A DNA stretch of 64,000 nt from Nymphalis io. Lineage: Eukaryota; Arthropoda; Insecta; Lepidoptera; Nymphalidae. The notes below the pieces were generated by a model. That model was not told where the DNA came from. It saw only the letters and a list, made by a program, of their open reading frames with translations, and searched no databases. Positions 21,966 through 33,460 of the stretch are shown here, in pieces. Each line of letters starts with the position of its first letter. Within the stretch, counting starts at the first letter, position 1. The stretch covers positions 7,936,001 to 8,000,000 of the forward strand of contig NC_065910.1 in assembly GCF_905147045.1 (NCBI RefSeq). The letters run 5' to 3'. Made by a program: the position numbers and the translations under genes.

Positions 21966-22300
21966 ATATTAATAATGATAATAATGTCCTCCAGATCGAT
22001 TTCGGCCGCGGCGGCCAATCTCAAGAGAGATTTAGCCAACTATGCAGAAGATATTATAGTGCACAAGTGTGTGCGCAAGCACAGGTGCATTCTCCACACA
22101 CAACACACACAAAACCGAGTTCAGGCGCAGGACCAACGGCTTTACGTGCTTTTCGAGGCATGGGAGTGTACACACTTCCAACTTCCAGACTCCACGCTAC
22201 TACTGAGAATTTTCCGACAGAAAAACCCAATAACTTTTTTTATTGGCCCGACCTGGGCCTGCGGCCTTACATCAAGCCACTAGACCAACGACGCAGTCAA
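21966..22300 (-). mobile_element. SINE family D, minus strand, box B deleted
   Basis: The (ATT)n end (ATAATGATAATAAT) is at the left and the tRNA-like head at the right (reverse complement of GGTCTAGTGGCTTGATG). Between GGCCCGACCTGGG and CCTGCGGCC the roughly 20 bases that carry box B in other copies are missing, so this copy should not be transcribed by Pol III. The 112- and 82-codon plus ORFs across it are by-products. Confidence 0.85.
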
Positions 22301-22984
22301 ATATTACTAATATAATAAATGTTCTTTTTTATATTTTGATGTTTGTGCCAAGCCCCTCCCATACGCGAGAGGAAGCTAGTAATGTAGAAATAAATAATTG
22401 ATGTTTTACTCTCATGCACACTTAAAGATTATTAAAACAAGTTATTATATGAGTGTATTGTTATTGGAGAGAACATTGAAACTAGTTGTTGTTATCAATT
22501 AATAACTTTTCAAATAATATAATATTTTGACATGGTTTTCTATTGCCTACTTCAGTATGATATTCTATAGAAATAATTTCTATTTCAATTATTAAAATTA
22601 CAATAATTATAAGTACGAAGTGAGATATCAGATTGTTTTTTTATTGTCATATTCGTTTCAGTATATGCATTTATTTTTAATAAGCTTTAATAATTTGATA
22701 TAAATTTTGAACACAGATTTGGGCGTGTGATATAAATTCTCATACCATTATTATCGAAACTGCCCAATGAATAAAAAGAAGTATCATTTCTAAGATATAT
22801 TTCTAGCTTAATTTTAATGTAGAAAAATATTCTCGATCTCTTAGTAAGTAATCATAATTTGTAAGTCTGTATACCATTAGACATACGTAATCTTCTGATA
22901 ATAATAGTTAACAATAATAGAACACATCTCACCCATAATTATGCGATCTAATCCGTACATCCAGCCTCTTACCACGATAATCTA
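22301..22984. other. AT-rich sequence, no gene seen
   Basis: No ORF or repeat recognised. Confidence 0.45.
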
Positions 22985-23120
22985 ACAAACGTTCATAGCT
23001 AAGTCGGGAATTTATGTTGAACTGCATAAATCCGGATTTATCCGGTTCGGCCGGATTTCGGCGGCCGAAACCGGCACGCAGCCAATCAGTGAGCTTAGCC
23101 CGGTTAGGTGGATTTGCATT
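22985..23120. promoter_or_regulatory. GC-rich island with CCAAT and octamer motifs
   Basis: An isolated GC-rich patch contains repeated CCGGATT/CCGG units, the inverted pair CCGGATTTCGG..CCGAAACCGG, the NF-Y-type motif CCAATCAG near 23083 and the octamer ATTTGCAT near 23111. These motifs are consistent with a regulatory element, but no transcript start is visible and the patch could equally be a transposon remnant. Confidence 0.25.
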
Positions 23121-23818
23121 TTAATATCATTACATAGGTCTGTTTTGTTAATATTAAATTGTTATTTTACAATTGCTTTAAAAGAAAATGCTAATTACGC
23201 ATTACGTGACACTATAAAGCAAATTATAAATTCGACTTTTAAAATCAAATGACATATAAGGCACTCTCACCAATATAGCCAACGAAAATAAAAATAAATA
23301 TTGTTACAAAATCAAGAGACCTTCCAAAAAATGTGGCGATCATTTTGTGCACACAAGCATTTAATATTTTTCATGTGTAAGTTTTATATTAATTAAAAAC
23401 CTAAAGCTTTTTCTTTCGCCCTGTTTATTAATTTCTACGAATAAATTAATAATAATTCATAAATTTTCACAACAGAGAACTCATTAATTATTTAAATGAT
23501 AATTTAAAATTCACGCCACCGTTATTGGTGTCACGATTGTACACTCGAATATACAAACGGTGCCTATTTATTTAATTTAAAAAAATTTAATAATCTCTTC
23601 ACGTTACTTTCGTTGTAATAAGGTGGAAACCAAATAAATAAAATAACACAAAAAACTTCGTTAGCGCGTTTCAGGATCAACTGAAGTGTCCTTAAATGCC
23701 ACAAGGCTTGCTTGTCAACAATCATAGAATGAATCTCCACATCTCTCTAGCGTTATTAATATCAAAGTCTTTTTTCTTTTTAAAATATGTTGGCAGACTG
23801 ACAAATGTGCCGCTTGGT
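23121..23818. other. AT-rich sequence, no gene seen
   Basis: No feature recognised. Confidence 0.45.
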
Positions 23819-24042
23819 CGTAATTGGTCACCAACTCCCATAGACTGTGACTGGAAGAAATATTAACCATTTATTTAATGTCACAATAAAGTTATTGCCA
23901 TTGTGCCTTTGTGCCTTAGTTAAGCTGCCTCACTCACCCTTCAAATTGGTATACAACAATGCTAAGTATTGCTGTTTTGCAGTGGAATATGTGATGAATG
24001 GGTATTACCTACCCAGACTTGCACAAAGCCCTACTAGCAAGT
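23819..24042 (-). mobile_element. Repeat family B, diverged, minus strand
   Basis: TTGGTCACCAACTCCCATAG, GCCTCACTCACCCTTCAAAT, AATACCTACCCAGACTTGCA-like order and AAAGCCCTACTAGCA. The 83-codon ORF here is a shadow of the repeat. Confidence 0.7.
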
Positions 24043-24308
24043 TAATATTCAATAGTTCAAATGGATTAATTTATTACTCTCAGTGGATGTTATTTTAAGC
24101 ATTCGGTACACATATATTATAGTTCAAATACTCTATTAAACATAAATGGAATTAGTTATGAAACATAATATACACATAAATTCGAATAGAAATGATAAAT
24201 TAGACGGTATAATAATCCTTAATTAATATAATATCCATTTGATTACATAGTTTTAGTAGACAATATGGGCAAATCAGTACCTCTTTATTTTAATGTATGT
24301 AAAATGTG

Positions 24309-24525
24309 CAATCCTGTAAATGTCCCACAGCTAGGCTAAGACCTCTTTTCATTTTTGAGGATTTGGGGCCTACTCCACTATGCTATTATGATGAGGGTTA
24401 GTGGACACACGCGGCATTCATCCGCCCCAAGCAGGTTTCCTCACCATTTTTTTACTGCTGAGCACAAGATGAATTATAACACAAATTAAGCACATAAAAA
24501 TTCAGTAGTAGCCCTGGTTTGTAAT
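24309..24525 (-). mobile_element. SINE family A, decayed, minus strand
   Basis: AATCCTGTAAATGTCCCAC, GGCTAAGACCTCTTTTC, AGCAGGTTTCCTCACC and ACACAAATTAAGCACAT follow the family in reverse. It ends inside the body; the head is lost. Confidence 0.7.
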
Positions 24526-25262
24526 GAAAATTAAAAAGAGATTTTAAATAATTTTAAAGTAACTAAAAAATTGAGTATTTCAAAATTGAAATATTCGAAA
24601 TTAAATAAAAAAAAATACATTTACCCAAAAACTTTTTTATCTATTTTAGACAAATTACGATATTTATTACGGGACATTGTATAACATATAAAAGTGTAAG
24701 AAATTTTCCGCTATATCAATCGGGGCTCATGTATATTGACTTAATATCGTTTCAAATAATTTTAATACATGCTTTAAAAAAGTATATTTTGATACAAATA
24801 TAACTTGTTTCTTTTACATTTAAATTTTATTAATCTTTATTCAATCCACACATGAATTTTGATAAATCCGAAATCAAGCAATATATCCGAAAAAACGTGG
24901 GAGATGAATCAATGGGTAATGGGTAATGAGATCCTCTATAATCATAAGCTTGTTGATACTCAATGGGACGTCAATCTATTTCGCTTAAATTAATTTGATT
25001 CCTGAATAAGTTATAATTAACATAATATATGAATCGTATGTAAATAGTAAAAATTGTAATTTTTAAGATTATATTAAAAAACTGTATATTTTGAATAGCT
25101 TTTAAATTGTGCCGTGTAAGCTGTTGAAAATCTCCATATTAAATGCACAACAAATATATTATGTCGAAAGATATTGTATGTAAGCTAAATTATATTTTTA
25201 AAGGTTTGTTGTGTGAATAAAAACATAGAAGTCTAAAATTTCTCTGTAAAAAAATTTTCTTC
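24526..25262. other. AT-rich sequence, no gene seen
   Basis: No feature recognised. Confidence 0.45.
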
Positions 25263-25535
25263 AGAATATATTTCGGAGAGTGTACCCAGGAACTATTTAA
25301 TTTGGTTCCTCCGTCACCTTTGTACCATAGAACTGCGAGGCATCGTAAAGATCTGCACCCGTACGTAGTTGATGTATCTAAGACACGTACGAAACGATTT
25401 GCTTCCTCGTTTCTGATACGCACCGCTAAGATCTGGAATACCCTCCCGACCTCCGTTTTTCCCACCACCTACAATTTGGGTACCTTCAAGTCTAGAGTGA
25501 ATAGGCATCTTCTAGGCAAGCGTGCTCCATCTTAG
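25263..25535 (+). pseudogene. LINE ORF2 C-terminal remnant
   Basis: An open frame from about 25263 to the stop at 25533-25535 encodes the extreme C-terminus of a non-LTR retrotransposon polyprotein: YFGECTQELFNLVPPSPLYH, then HPYVVDV, TRTKRFASSFLIRTAKIWN, LPTSVFP and a final FKSRVNRHLLGKRAPS. This block is a very frequent lepidopteran LINE C-terminus in my memory, probably Jockey-group. Reverse transcriptase and endonuclease are absent, so this is a 5'-truncated insertion. The frame itself is unbroken, suggesting moderate age. No target-site duplication was found. Confidence 0.75.
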
Positions 25536-25603
25536 ACTGTATCATCACTTTCCATCAGGTGTGATAACAGTCGAGCGCTAGCTTATATACTTAAAAAAAA
25601 AGA
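25536..25603 (+). mobile_element. LINE 3' untranslated tail and A-run
   Basis: CATCACTTTCCATCAGGTGT, GAGCGCTAGCTTATATAC and a terminal A9 complete the LINE copy whose coding end is at 25535. Confidence 0.7.
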
Positions 25604-25654
25604 TGGTAAATCTATGCAAGATTGTTACTGGTCACTTAGCCAGTGCACCAACAA

Positions 25655-25705
25655 CCATCCTGGGTATCTACCCAGATGATCATGCATGAAGCCCTAGCAC
25701 CAACT
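25655..25705 (-). mobile_element. Repeat family B head, decayed
   Basis: TATCTACCCAGATGATCATGC and GAAGCCCTAGCACCA resemble the reverse complement of the family B head. Confidence 0.4.
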
Positions 25706-25794
25706 ACGTAATTTCAGATACAAACGTTGCCTGCAATTACCCTGAATATATTGCTATGGTAAATTACCTTTCTAACTCAAACATACCAACATAC

Positions 25795-25857
25795 GTATAT
25801 ATATATATTTATATATATATACACACACACATAAGAATATATACACACACACGTAAG
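25795..25857. repeat. TA/CA microsatellite
   Basis: Alternating (TA)n and (CA)n runs. Confidence 0.95.
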
Positions 25858-26067
25858 ATACATATTCGCTGATTAGTTAGCGCAATGTTTGTGAAGTTTG
25901 AAATTAGGCAAATGTTGGTTTGGAATAAATTTAACTTTGAGTACATCGAGATTCGAGCAGCATTAGAGTACCCTGTTACTAGTTTTTATACATAGATTTC
26001 TTAAAACGTCACAATAAAAAACTGGTCAAAACGTGTTTTTCAATAAAAAAAAACGATAATTATTAGC

Positions 26068-26266
26068 CTCTCCAATACGGGTTGATGGATACACGTAGTT
26101 GATTTTCGGCCAACACATCTAGGTTTCTTCACGATGTTTGCCTTCACAGCCGAGCGTGAGACGAAATATAAACACAAATTAAGCGCCTGAAATATCAGTG
26201 CGGCCCTGATTTGTCAATCATCGGTTAAGATTTACACTTTCTAAACACGGGGCAATCTCAGCTCTC
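26068..26266 (-). mobile_element. SINE family A, decayed, minus strand
   Basis: CCTCTCCAATACGGGTTG, AGGTTTCTTCACGATGTTTG, AAACACAAATTAAGCGC and AATCATCGGTTAAGATTTAC keep the family order in reverse through to the head. Confidence 0.7.
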
Positions 26267-27075
26267 ATACAAATCATGACTGCGTAAAACAAAAAATCAT
26301 GAACGCGTGGAATGGGAACAAGAGTGGTTGCAGCATTTCCTAGATTTGAATCTTAATTCCGATTTTGCGCGACAAATTAAGAAACCATGCCAGTAGGTTT
26401 TACAAATGCTTCTGCACTATTACTCCAACGTCCAAGGTATTATTTGGTTACCAGGTTTTCGCTATCATCACGCCCTTGGGACTTAATAAAAGCAGGAAGT
26501 GGATGGTGGCAAGAACCCTATATTCTGAATCATCAAAATTAAATAAAACGAAATCCATTATTATATTTTACCTTTATGAATATATCAATGTAAACAATGG
26601 CACATTCCATTTAATCATGGCTTAAAATAATATAATATCCATGATTAATTACATTTCGAAATCTACTCATAGATTATAGTATGATTAAAATGAAATTCGA
26701 AACTGATTGACGGAATGTTGTTTTGATTTGATGCTTTGTTTCCTGAACAATGCAACATCGATTTTAGAATCTGTAACGCTATAAATTTTATTTTTTCAAT
26801 ATTTTAATTTTTATTAAATTATTGAATTTATTGTACCGAATCTAATCGGCTTATAAAATAAATTACGGTTATCGAATCGGCGTTCATTTTTTCGACATTT
26901 ATTATCTATGCTGTTTGAGAGTCTAGGTTATTACTTGGTTTTAATAACTTATTTTTCTTTGTACCTGTGTCTAGGGCATTCTTAGGACCTTCTTAGTGTT
27001 TATGCAAGATAGGTAATAAGTTGTTTTGTTCACAGGGAATTTTTCTTTAATCTTACATATACTTTGCATATTACA
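26267..27075. other. No gene supported
   Basis: An 86-codon ORF at 26365-26625 has no recognised product. The rest is AT-rich without repeats I can name. Confidence 0.4.
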
Positions 27076-27246
27076 TTACAAAGTTATTTGATATTGTTCG
27101 GTGGACTCAACCGAGGAATTGTTGCTGATTTGGAGCTGTTGGAGGCTCAGCTGTTTTATGTAGGAGAGGCTGCTTATCCGGTGGCCTGCTGTTGCTGCTG
27201 GTGCTATTTGCTGCTTCGCACTGCTTTTATTTATTTGCTCACTCAT
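27076..27246 (-). CDS. Small Ser/Gln-rich ORF, 56 codons, unknown
   Basis: On the minus strand an ATG at 27246 opens a 56-residue frame (MSEQINKSSAKQQ at the start, QLSLQQLQISNNSS later) ending in TAA at 27078-27076. The frame is open for 14 codons upstream of the ATG as well. The patch is GC-richer than its flanks. It may be the start of a transposon gag-like gene, since minus-strand sequence upstream (TGTCACGGAATTCTCATGTG near 27515) resembles the end of an LTR, but no other element part was found. The overlapping 90-codon plus ORF (27064-27336) has a cysteine run and looks like the shadow. Confidence 0.25.
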   Translation of the reverse strand: MSEQINKSSAKQQIAPAATAGHRISSLSYIKQLSLQQLQISNNSSVESTEQYQITL

Positions 27247-27778
27247 TGTGACACTGTGTTCAGGGTTTGCACTATCCCGCTTATCTATTTAAATCTATCA
27301 CTTAATTTTAACCGATGCCAACTCACTTACATCTAACTCACTTATAATATTTTATTGTATTAATGTTAACTTAATTGACCAGATAATGTCAACGGCCCAC
27401 CCCCTATATTTTATGTTGTAAATTTTATAATTAAATTTTTTTAATGTTTACGACGACTTTTATTAATGTAACGGTCTTGGTGGAATGAACGAGGTTTACA
27501 CATGAGAATTCCGTGACAAATCTTCATAAGAAATTTGATATTGAAGTCTAATAATTAATATTACAATATGGATCATTAGTATGTTCAGAATTTTCTAGAA
27601 ATTGTCATGCACATTGCTGTAATACCAGTATGCAGCATTACCAGTTACACGCATAATATTCTTTCTGTTATCCTATTACACAGGACTAACAATTTTGTGG
27701 AACAATGTATATATCATGGTTATGGTTTTTACAAAAGAATACCAGAAAATGTTCAGGAACCATAGTGCGCCTTGGGAA
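27247..27778. other. No gene supported
   Basis: May be leader or LTR-like sequence of the element proposed for 27076-27246, without proof. Confidence 0.25.
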
Positions 27779-27806
27779 TGAAACGATCGCCTCCAGGCGT
27801 TTGAAG
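27779..27806 (+). repeat. Second copy of the 28-bp string at 6992
   Basis: Identical to 6992-7019 over 28 bases. Confidence 0.85.
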
Positions 27807-27840
27807 TAACTATATAATTTTGAGATAAAAAATACCGCGG

Positions 27841-27899
27841 AGTTTAGTTCTTATTGAATAAAACCTGAGCAAGTTTAGTTCTTATTGAATAAAACCTGA
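27841..27899. repeat. Perfect 28-bp tandem repeat, period 31
   Basis: 27841-27868 and 27872-27899 are identical (AGTTTAGTTCTTATTGAATA and so on), separated by GCA. Confidence 0.95.
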
Positions 27900-28447
27900 T
27901 TTTGACTGAGTCTGAAACGCTGATTAAAGTCCGGCAACTAAAATAATCTTTAATATGAATAGTCATTGGTCGATGGAAGCCGATGACTCAATATGCAACC
28001 AATGATCGTTCAGTATTTAATCAAATGAATAAATCCAACTTTGATCAGCATTTGAAAAACTAGAGATTAAAATAATAATTATAACAAAACGTCATTGCAA
28101 ATGTATTTGTTTTTTACCTACCTCGGTAACACTAGGCTTGATTGTGTTCTTAATTTGATGTGTACGTCCTTCAAATTCATTCCCATAGCACTTAAAAATA
28201 TTATTTTTAAGTTTTTAGGTAAGGTTAGATCGTAGAAGGACGCAGAGTATCGACATACGACCATAATCATTAATTTAAATTTAAGGATCATACATACATA
28301 CCTTTACATAGATACAATTTGTATGTTACGATATTTCTACTCGTCGATAACGACCAAACAAAATAAAAAATCGGTTGACAAACTAAGAAGAAAATGGTAC
28401 TGATTTTATTTTTGTTTATTACATATCATTTATATATAAATGATAGA
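27900..28447. other. AT-rich sequence, no gene seen
   Basis: No feature recognised. Confidence 0.45.
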
Positions 28448-28752
28448 GCCGAGATGGCTTAGTGGTTAGAACGCGTGAATCTTAAACGATGATCGTGGGT
28501 TCAAACCCAGGCAAGCACCACTGAAATTTCATGTGCTTAATTTGTATTTATAATTCATATCGTGCTTGATGGTGAAAGAAAACATCGTGAGGAAACCTGC
28601 ATGTGTCTAATTTCATTGAAATTCTGCCACATGTGTATTCTACCAACCCGCATTGGAGCAGCGTGGTGAAATAAGCTCCAAGCCTTCTCCTCAAAAGGTA
28701 GAGGAGGCCTTAGCTCAGCAGTGGGACATTAACAGGCTGTTACTATTACTTA
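28448..28752 (+). mobile_element. SINE family A, full length
   Basis: Clean copy: GCCGAGATGGCTTAGTGGTT (box A), GGGTTCAAACCC (box B), full body, and end CAGGCTGTTACTATTACTTAC. Pol III boxes are both present. Confidence 0.9.
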
Positions 28753-29706
28753 CTATATATCATTTTTCTTTTATTACTTTATCGTTGGATTAATTTTTAC
28801 ATTTAAAACGTAGCGAGTGAACGTATTGTATCCCATTAGCCGAACTGAGGGATTACGTATGCGCTAACTATCCGGCAGTTCTCGGATTTATTATACCGAT
28901 TATCTCAACTATATCGTGGAAAATATTTATTGGTAACTAGTTTAACTGGCATTTAAACGAGTACACAAACACATATTTGTATATTGTGATACTTATTCGT
29001 TATTCGTTAGTAAGAAATGTATATTTGTAAGTGATTTAAGTTTCAAGAACGAATATTAGTGCATATTTTTATTAAACGTTTCAAAATGAAACATATATGA
29101 CGTGAAAAGTTCTTCTGTCACGGGTGTGAAATTGTATGTGCTTATATACAGCTAAATATTTGTTTTCAAAATATTTTGATAAAAATCGATCTATAGATTA
29201 CATATGGCAAATGGCATGTTTACAACGGGTTGCACCCGTGCGGCAGTGTCCCCTGCCATACATATCTACAACGAATTTAGTCGTAAGTAACAATTGTTGT
29301 CCATTTTTATTTATTATAGTGTATATTTATTGTTTTATATGTAATTCACACAAAATTCACTGTGTATCTCTTTCCGGTCTGATGAGATTGGCTGCCGTGA
29401 CGGAAATCCGGTTAGGATATCTCGTTAAGAGCAAAACTGCAATGCAAATGTTTAATTTAATTTTGCATGGTTAAATCTAGTTCAAAATTATAAATAAAAT
29501 ATTCTATGTATAACAATATTATATTTTTAAGTTTCAAGAATTTACATTATCTTTGTTTACACTCGTAGTGTTAAAGGTTATTGTTACAAAAGCTGGATCA
29601 TTAAATATATTTACAAATTATATTTTTGTGAAACCCTTTCATTTTATATTTGTCACAATAACAAGCTTGCGCAAGCGAAAAATCCATCCGCATACAACAA
29701 CATATT
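28753..29706. other. No gene supported
   Basis: A 112-codon ORF (29136-29474) has no product I recognise. Around 29370-29425, CTGATGAGATTGGCTGCCGT resembles the family D 3' end and may be a small fragment. Confidence 0.35.
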
Positions 29707-29925
29707 TGTTTCTTAAGTCTGTCGCTGCGGCGCTGTTGGGATGAGAGTACTACATAAAAAACTGGACAGCGTTTTGTATTAATTTTCATATTGTACAATT
29801 ATAATAACTATTAGATATTCTTCAGAATTATTTGTAAAATATTCACAACATGAAGAGCTTTGTCAGTTGTTGTAGATAGAAAAATCATAGAAATGAGATC
29901 GTGAACCGAAGCGTCGTGTAAGGGT
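29707..29925 (+). repeat. Unnamed dispersed repeat, copy 1
   Basis: Shares ordered blocks with 44156-44385: GCTGCGGCGCTGTTGGGATG versus GCTGCAGCTCAATTGAGACG, GGACAGCG, AATTTGTAAAATAT-type, and GTTGTAGATAGAAAAATCAT. Diverged but colinear over about 220 bp. Confidence 0.6.
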
Positions 29926-30589
29926 ATGCTTTAAGCGCGCTCATAATCTTTTAAAATAACGTTAGAAGAAACCTTAAAAGTACTTACTTGAGATATTTTC
30001 TTTATTATTTATATTATATATTTTTATAATGAATTCTCAGAACAAATAAAAAACTATATTCGAAACTGGGTTTTCTATTTACAAAACTGTACCATCAAAT
30101 TTTAATTTTTTAATAATACGATACTATACTGCGTTACAACAACGCTGATATTTATGATAATTAAATGCTAGGCCAATTTTCCTAGAAGCGTCCTCAAATA
30201 AAAGCAATTTTTCGATACCATGAACTTCAATAATAAATTGAGTTAGAAAAACTTTTATATTGTACTTCGAATAATATTATTGTTGTTATATCTTTTGTCG
30301 AGCAAAACTTATGTGTTTGAAAATGGAGCTTAGTTTGTTCTGATTATGCTAGTGCTTACAGCGGGAGACACAATAGCGCTTTATGCTTGTTACGCCCCGG
30401 TTTTACTCTTTGATCCACGCATAATTGTATAATGTATACCAAGCTATCCAATGACTGCATTCTTCATTTTTGTTTTAGCACTCGATTATAAATAAACATT
30501 TTGAAGAATGGCTTATTTCTCATAAAGTGTATATTATGCTTTATTCTAAAAAGATTCAAGCAGACTTATTTATTCCTTTACGTCGTCAA
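29926..30589. other. AT-rich sequence, no gene seen
   Basis: No feature recognised. Confidence 0.4.
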
Positions 30590-30660
30590 TTCTCCACCAC
30601 TCTTAGTAACTAAGATGTAATATCACTGGCTGTAGTTACGCTGGCTCACTCATCCTCCAC
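30590..30660 (-). mobile_element. Repeat family B fragment, minus strand
   Basis: AACTAAGATGTAATATCACTGG and TTACGCTGGCTCACTCATCC match the reverse of the family B centre. Confidence 0.5.
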
Positions 30661-30855
30661 ACGAGAAGTTGAAGTAAACTTATAACATCAAGTTTCCGTC
30701 TCTGCTAAGTTAATAGATCGTTCTTGAAGATTAGATTAAATTTGAAGATATCACCGGTTCAGAATAACCGGCAAGAAAATCATTAGTTAATCTTTCACGG
30801 TTGAATTTGGATGAACAATTGGACGAAACAGTATATATATATATTGTTTTCGGAC

Positions 30856-31240
30856 TTTTTCGTTGGTCTAGTGGCTTGATGTAAGGCCGCAGACCCGGAG
30901 GTCCTTGATTCATTTTTCATTTTCATTTTCACTTGATTGGTCGGGCCAAAAAAAGTTTTTCAATTGGGTTTTTCTGTCAGAAAATTCTCAGTCTAAAAGT
31001 TGGAAGTGTGTACACTCCTGTGCCTCGGAAAGCACGAAAAGTCATTGGTTTTGCTTGAACTCTTTCCGGTGGCGTCGGATTGTCGTCCCATCGGATTATG
31101 AATGTGAGGAAAGAGAGAGTGCACCTGTGTTTGCGCACACACTTGTTCCCTATAATATCTCCTGCGCAGTTGGCTAATCTCTCTTGAGATTGGCCACCGT
31201 GGTCGAAATCGATCTGCAGGACATTATTATTATTATTGAT
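30856..31240 (+). mobile_element. SINE family D, box B interrupted
   Basis: Head TTCGTTGGTCTAGTGGCTTG, then GAGGTCCTTGATTC is followed by an inserted pyrimidine-rich tract (TTTTTCATTTTCATTTTC) before GGTCGGGCC, which replaces box B. The body is normal and the tail is (ATT)n at about 31222-31238. The 99-codon minus ORF is a shadow. Confidence 0.85.
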
Positions 31241-32189
31241 TTCGGTACAAAATATTATTGTATAAGTGAATTTCACGCTCTTTTTTGTAATTATAATTTA
31301 AGTTATCCCCTAATCATTAGTATTACATTTGTACGACAAACATTTATTTACAAAACAAATTTACTTTTACGCTTAATTACGAAAACAAATATCCAATTTC
31401 TATTACAGGAATAACATTTCCTTCATATAATATAATGCTACCAAATTCAAGATGCTATATCTGGTTTCATTAATGTATAGCCTTCATTACAGCGTACACT
31501 CCCTCATAAATATGCAAGCTTATGTAGCTCGAAGCTGAGACTGACAGCATTTGTAATGTTCGTGTGTAGGAATATGCATTATACATGATATGTTAATAAG
31601 GGTCAGAATTGCTTGTAACTGGTTACATTGATCATGTTAAACTGTATATTCAGAATCTATTAAACAACTTATTGCTGTCTTGAAAGATAAAACTTGAATA
31701 CATCTCGTCTTTGTATATTGAAATGAATTATTTATTCGTTTTACAAACAATAGATTTGGCCAATTAACGTTTAGGAAAACTCGAAAAGGTCTTATGCCTG
31801 ATCTGTTCTCTATTGGCCGAAATTATTTATCTACAATATAAACAATAAAAAATTAAAATATGTATAGTTTTGGTTGAAAACAAAAAGGATATTAGAAAAT
31901 CAATAACGATAATGCCTTGATTAATATAAAATTTTGTATAAGAATCGAGTTTATATTTGTATTCACAAATTACTTTTCATTATATGTTAAGAAATGACCT
32001 TTTTTTGTTTCGGTTTTATTTCCTGAGATTTGCGCTTTAAAAAACAAACTTACTATACTACTTATAGAATTTTAAATCTGGAAATCCACAACAGCGCGAT
32101 GTTAAGAAATCTCCTTCCTCGCAGATTCCTCTGTAGAATAAGCATTATAGCAATACAGAATCATTCACCGGCGATTTTATGCATATGAG
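31241..32189. other. AT-rich sequence, no gene seen
   Basis: Acceptor-like TATTACAG near 31408 and TTCATTACAG near 31491 are not followed by an exon I can support. Confidence 0.4.
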
Positions 32190-32304
32190 TCTTTAAAAAA
32201 AGAGCCTACTCATTCCTAAAAAGCTGGCAACATGCAAGCCAAGATGTTGCAAATGTCTATACCCGATGGGTATCACGTTTGGCCCCTATTACATAAAAAA
32301 AAAA
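32190..32304 (+). mobile_element. Repeat family E, internally deleted
   Basis: AGAGCCTACTCATTCCTAAA, GATGTTGCAAATGTCTAT and GGCCCCTATTACATAAAAAA match the 3' part of the family seen reversed at 3989-4258, lacking the GTGAGCCTCCTGCTC block. Confidence 0.6.
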
Positions 32305-32814
32305 CTAAATATTACCCTCTTCCAAGCTTTAGTTACTTGCTTGAAGTGCTAACGATAATCTTAGAAGGAATCAGAATTAATCAAATGTTTACATAATTTG
32401 ACGGTTAGTATACCATTGTGTTATTATGGCTCTTCCAGAGTCTTCAATTTTCAAATTTGATTACAAAACAAATGGTTGCGTTGCGTAAAGTTCAAACGAA
32501 GTATTCTTTCATCAATCAACTGTTGTAATTAAATTAATATTGTTTCACAATAACTAATAAATCATAATTTAACCGTCACTAAACAAAGTCGACTATTATG
32601 TATTTTTCAGCGTTAATTTGTATAGAAAAATATTCAAACGCTTGCTTAAATTTTCATTAGGTTATTGTGGATTTATGAAAATTCCAATTTCTGAATCACG
32701 CAAACGTTTGGTTCACCCCAATATATATATAACGACTTTTAAATTAAATAGTTGACATTTTTGGGACATAATGACTTAATGGTAACAACTGTCCAACAGC
32801 TACGGTAGTTTACT
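32305..32814. other. AT-rich sequence, no gene seen
   Basis: No feature recognised. Confidence 0.45.
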
Positions 32815-32983
32815 TGGATCGTGAAGGCACCAACTTAAGAAACTATATTATAACATCTTAATTCTCAAAGTACGTCTACTTACGTCTGTCACAGCAATAC
32901 TAAGTAATGTTGTTAAGCGGTAGAAAGTGTGATGAATAGGTAGCACCTACCCAGATAGGCTTGCGCAAAGCCCTACCACTAAG
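32815..32983 (-). mobile_element. Repeat family B, decayed, minus strand
   Basis: AATACTAAGTAATGTTGTTAAG, GCACCTACCCAGATAGGC and GCAAAGCCCTACCACTAAG. Confidence 0.65.
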
Positions 32984-33460
32984 AAAAGTAGCTTTATTTA
33001 TTTTCATTATCACCTAGAAATTTAATTCATTAATTTTAATAACATAAATATTAAACTATTACTAAACTCGTAACAACTAAACTTCAAACGTATTATAATT
33101 CTTCGTGTTGCTAATACTTGAACATTCTCTTTCAAGACTTAAACATGTAAACTTTACAAATTCTAAAGTAAAACAATTATAAAGCCTTAATCAATATCTT
33201 ACGAAGAACTAAGTTTATTTGTTACCAAATCTTCTTGTATGTTATTCATTGTATGTAAAAGTCAATATTGTACATACTCTTCGTGATACGCAAGTGATAA
33301 GCGGTTGGTTTCCAAAATAATTTAACTAAAATGCCCTAGTGGTTGCAACATGTAATTAAATTTGGGAAATTCATTTCTAATCTTTAATTTCGTTTCAGTA
33401 GCAAAGAGAAAAACGTGAGGTAAAGCAAGAGGTTAAAAATTCTTACATTGGAGCAGATAT
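32984..33460. other. AT-rich sequence, no gene seen
   Basis: A splice-like pair at 33398/33420 bounds only 21 bases and is rejected separately. Confidence 0.4.

Noticed and set aside
21945..22315. 112- and 82-codon ORFs
   Set aside because: Both lie within SINE family D and are non-coding by-products. The same holds for ORFs in repeat B (35815, 39111, 42512) and in SINE A (21068, 45257, 56984).
27064..27336. 90-codon plus-strand ORF
   Set aside because: Cysteine-run composition comes from a GCTGCTGCTG-type tract; the minus strand gives a more protein-like frame.
33399..33419. 21-nt microexon between GTTTCAG and GTAAAG
   Set aside because: Contains TGA in the phase needed after 19572, and the segment is too short to support alone.
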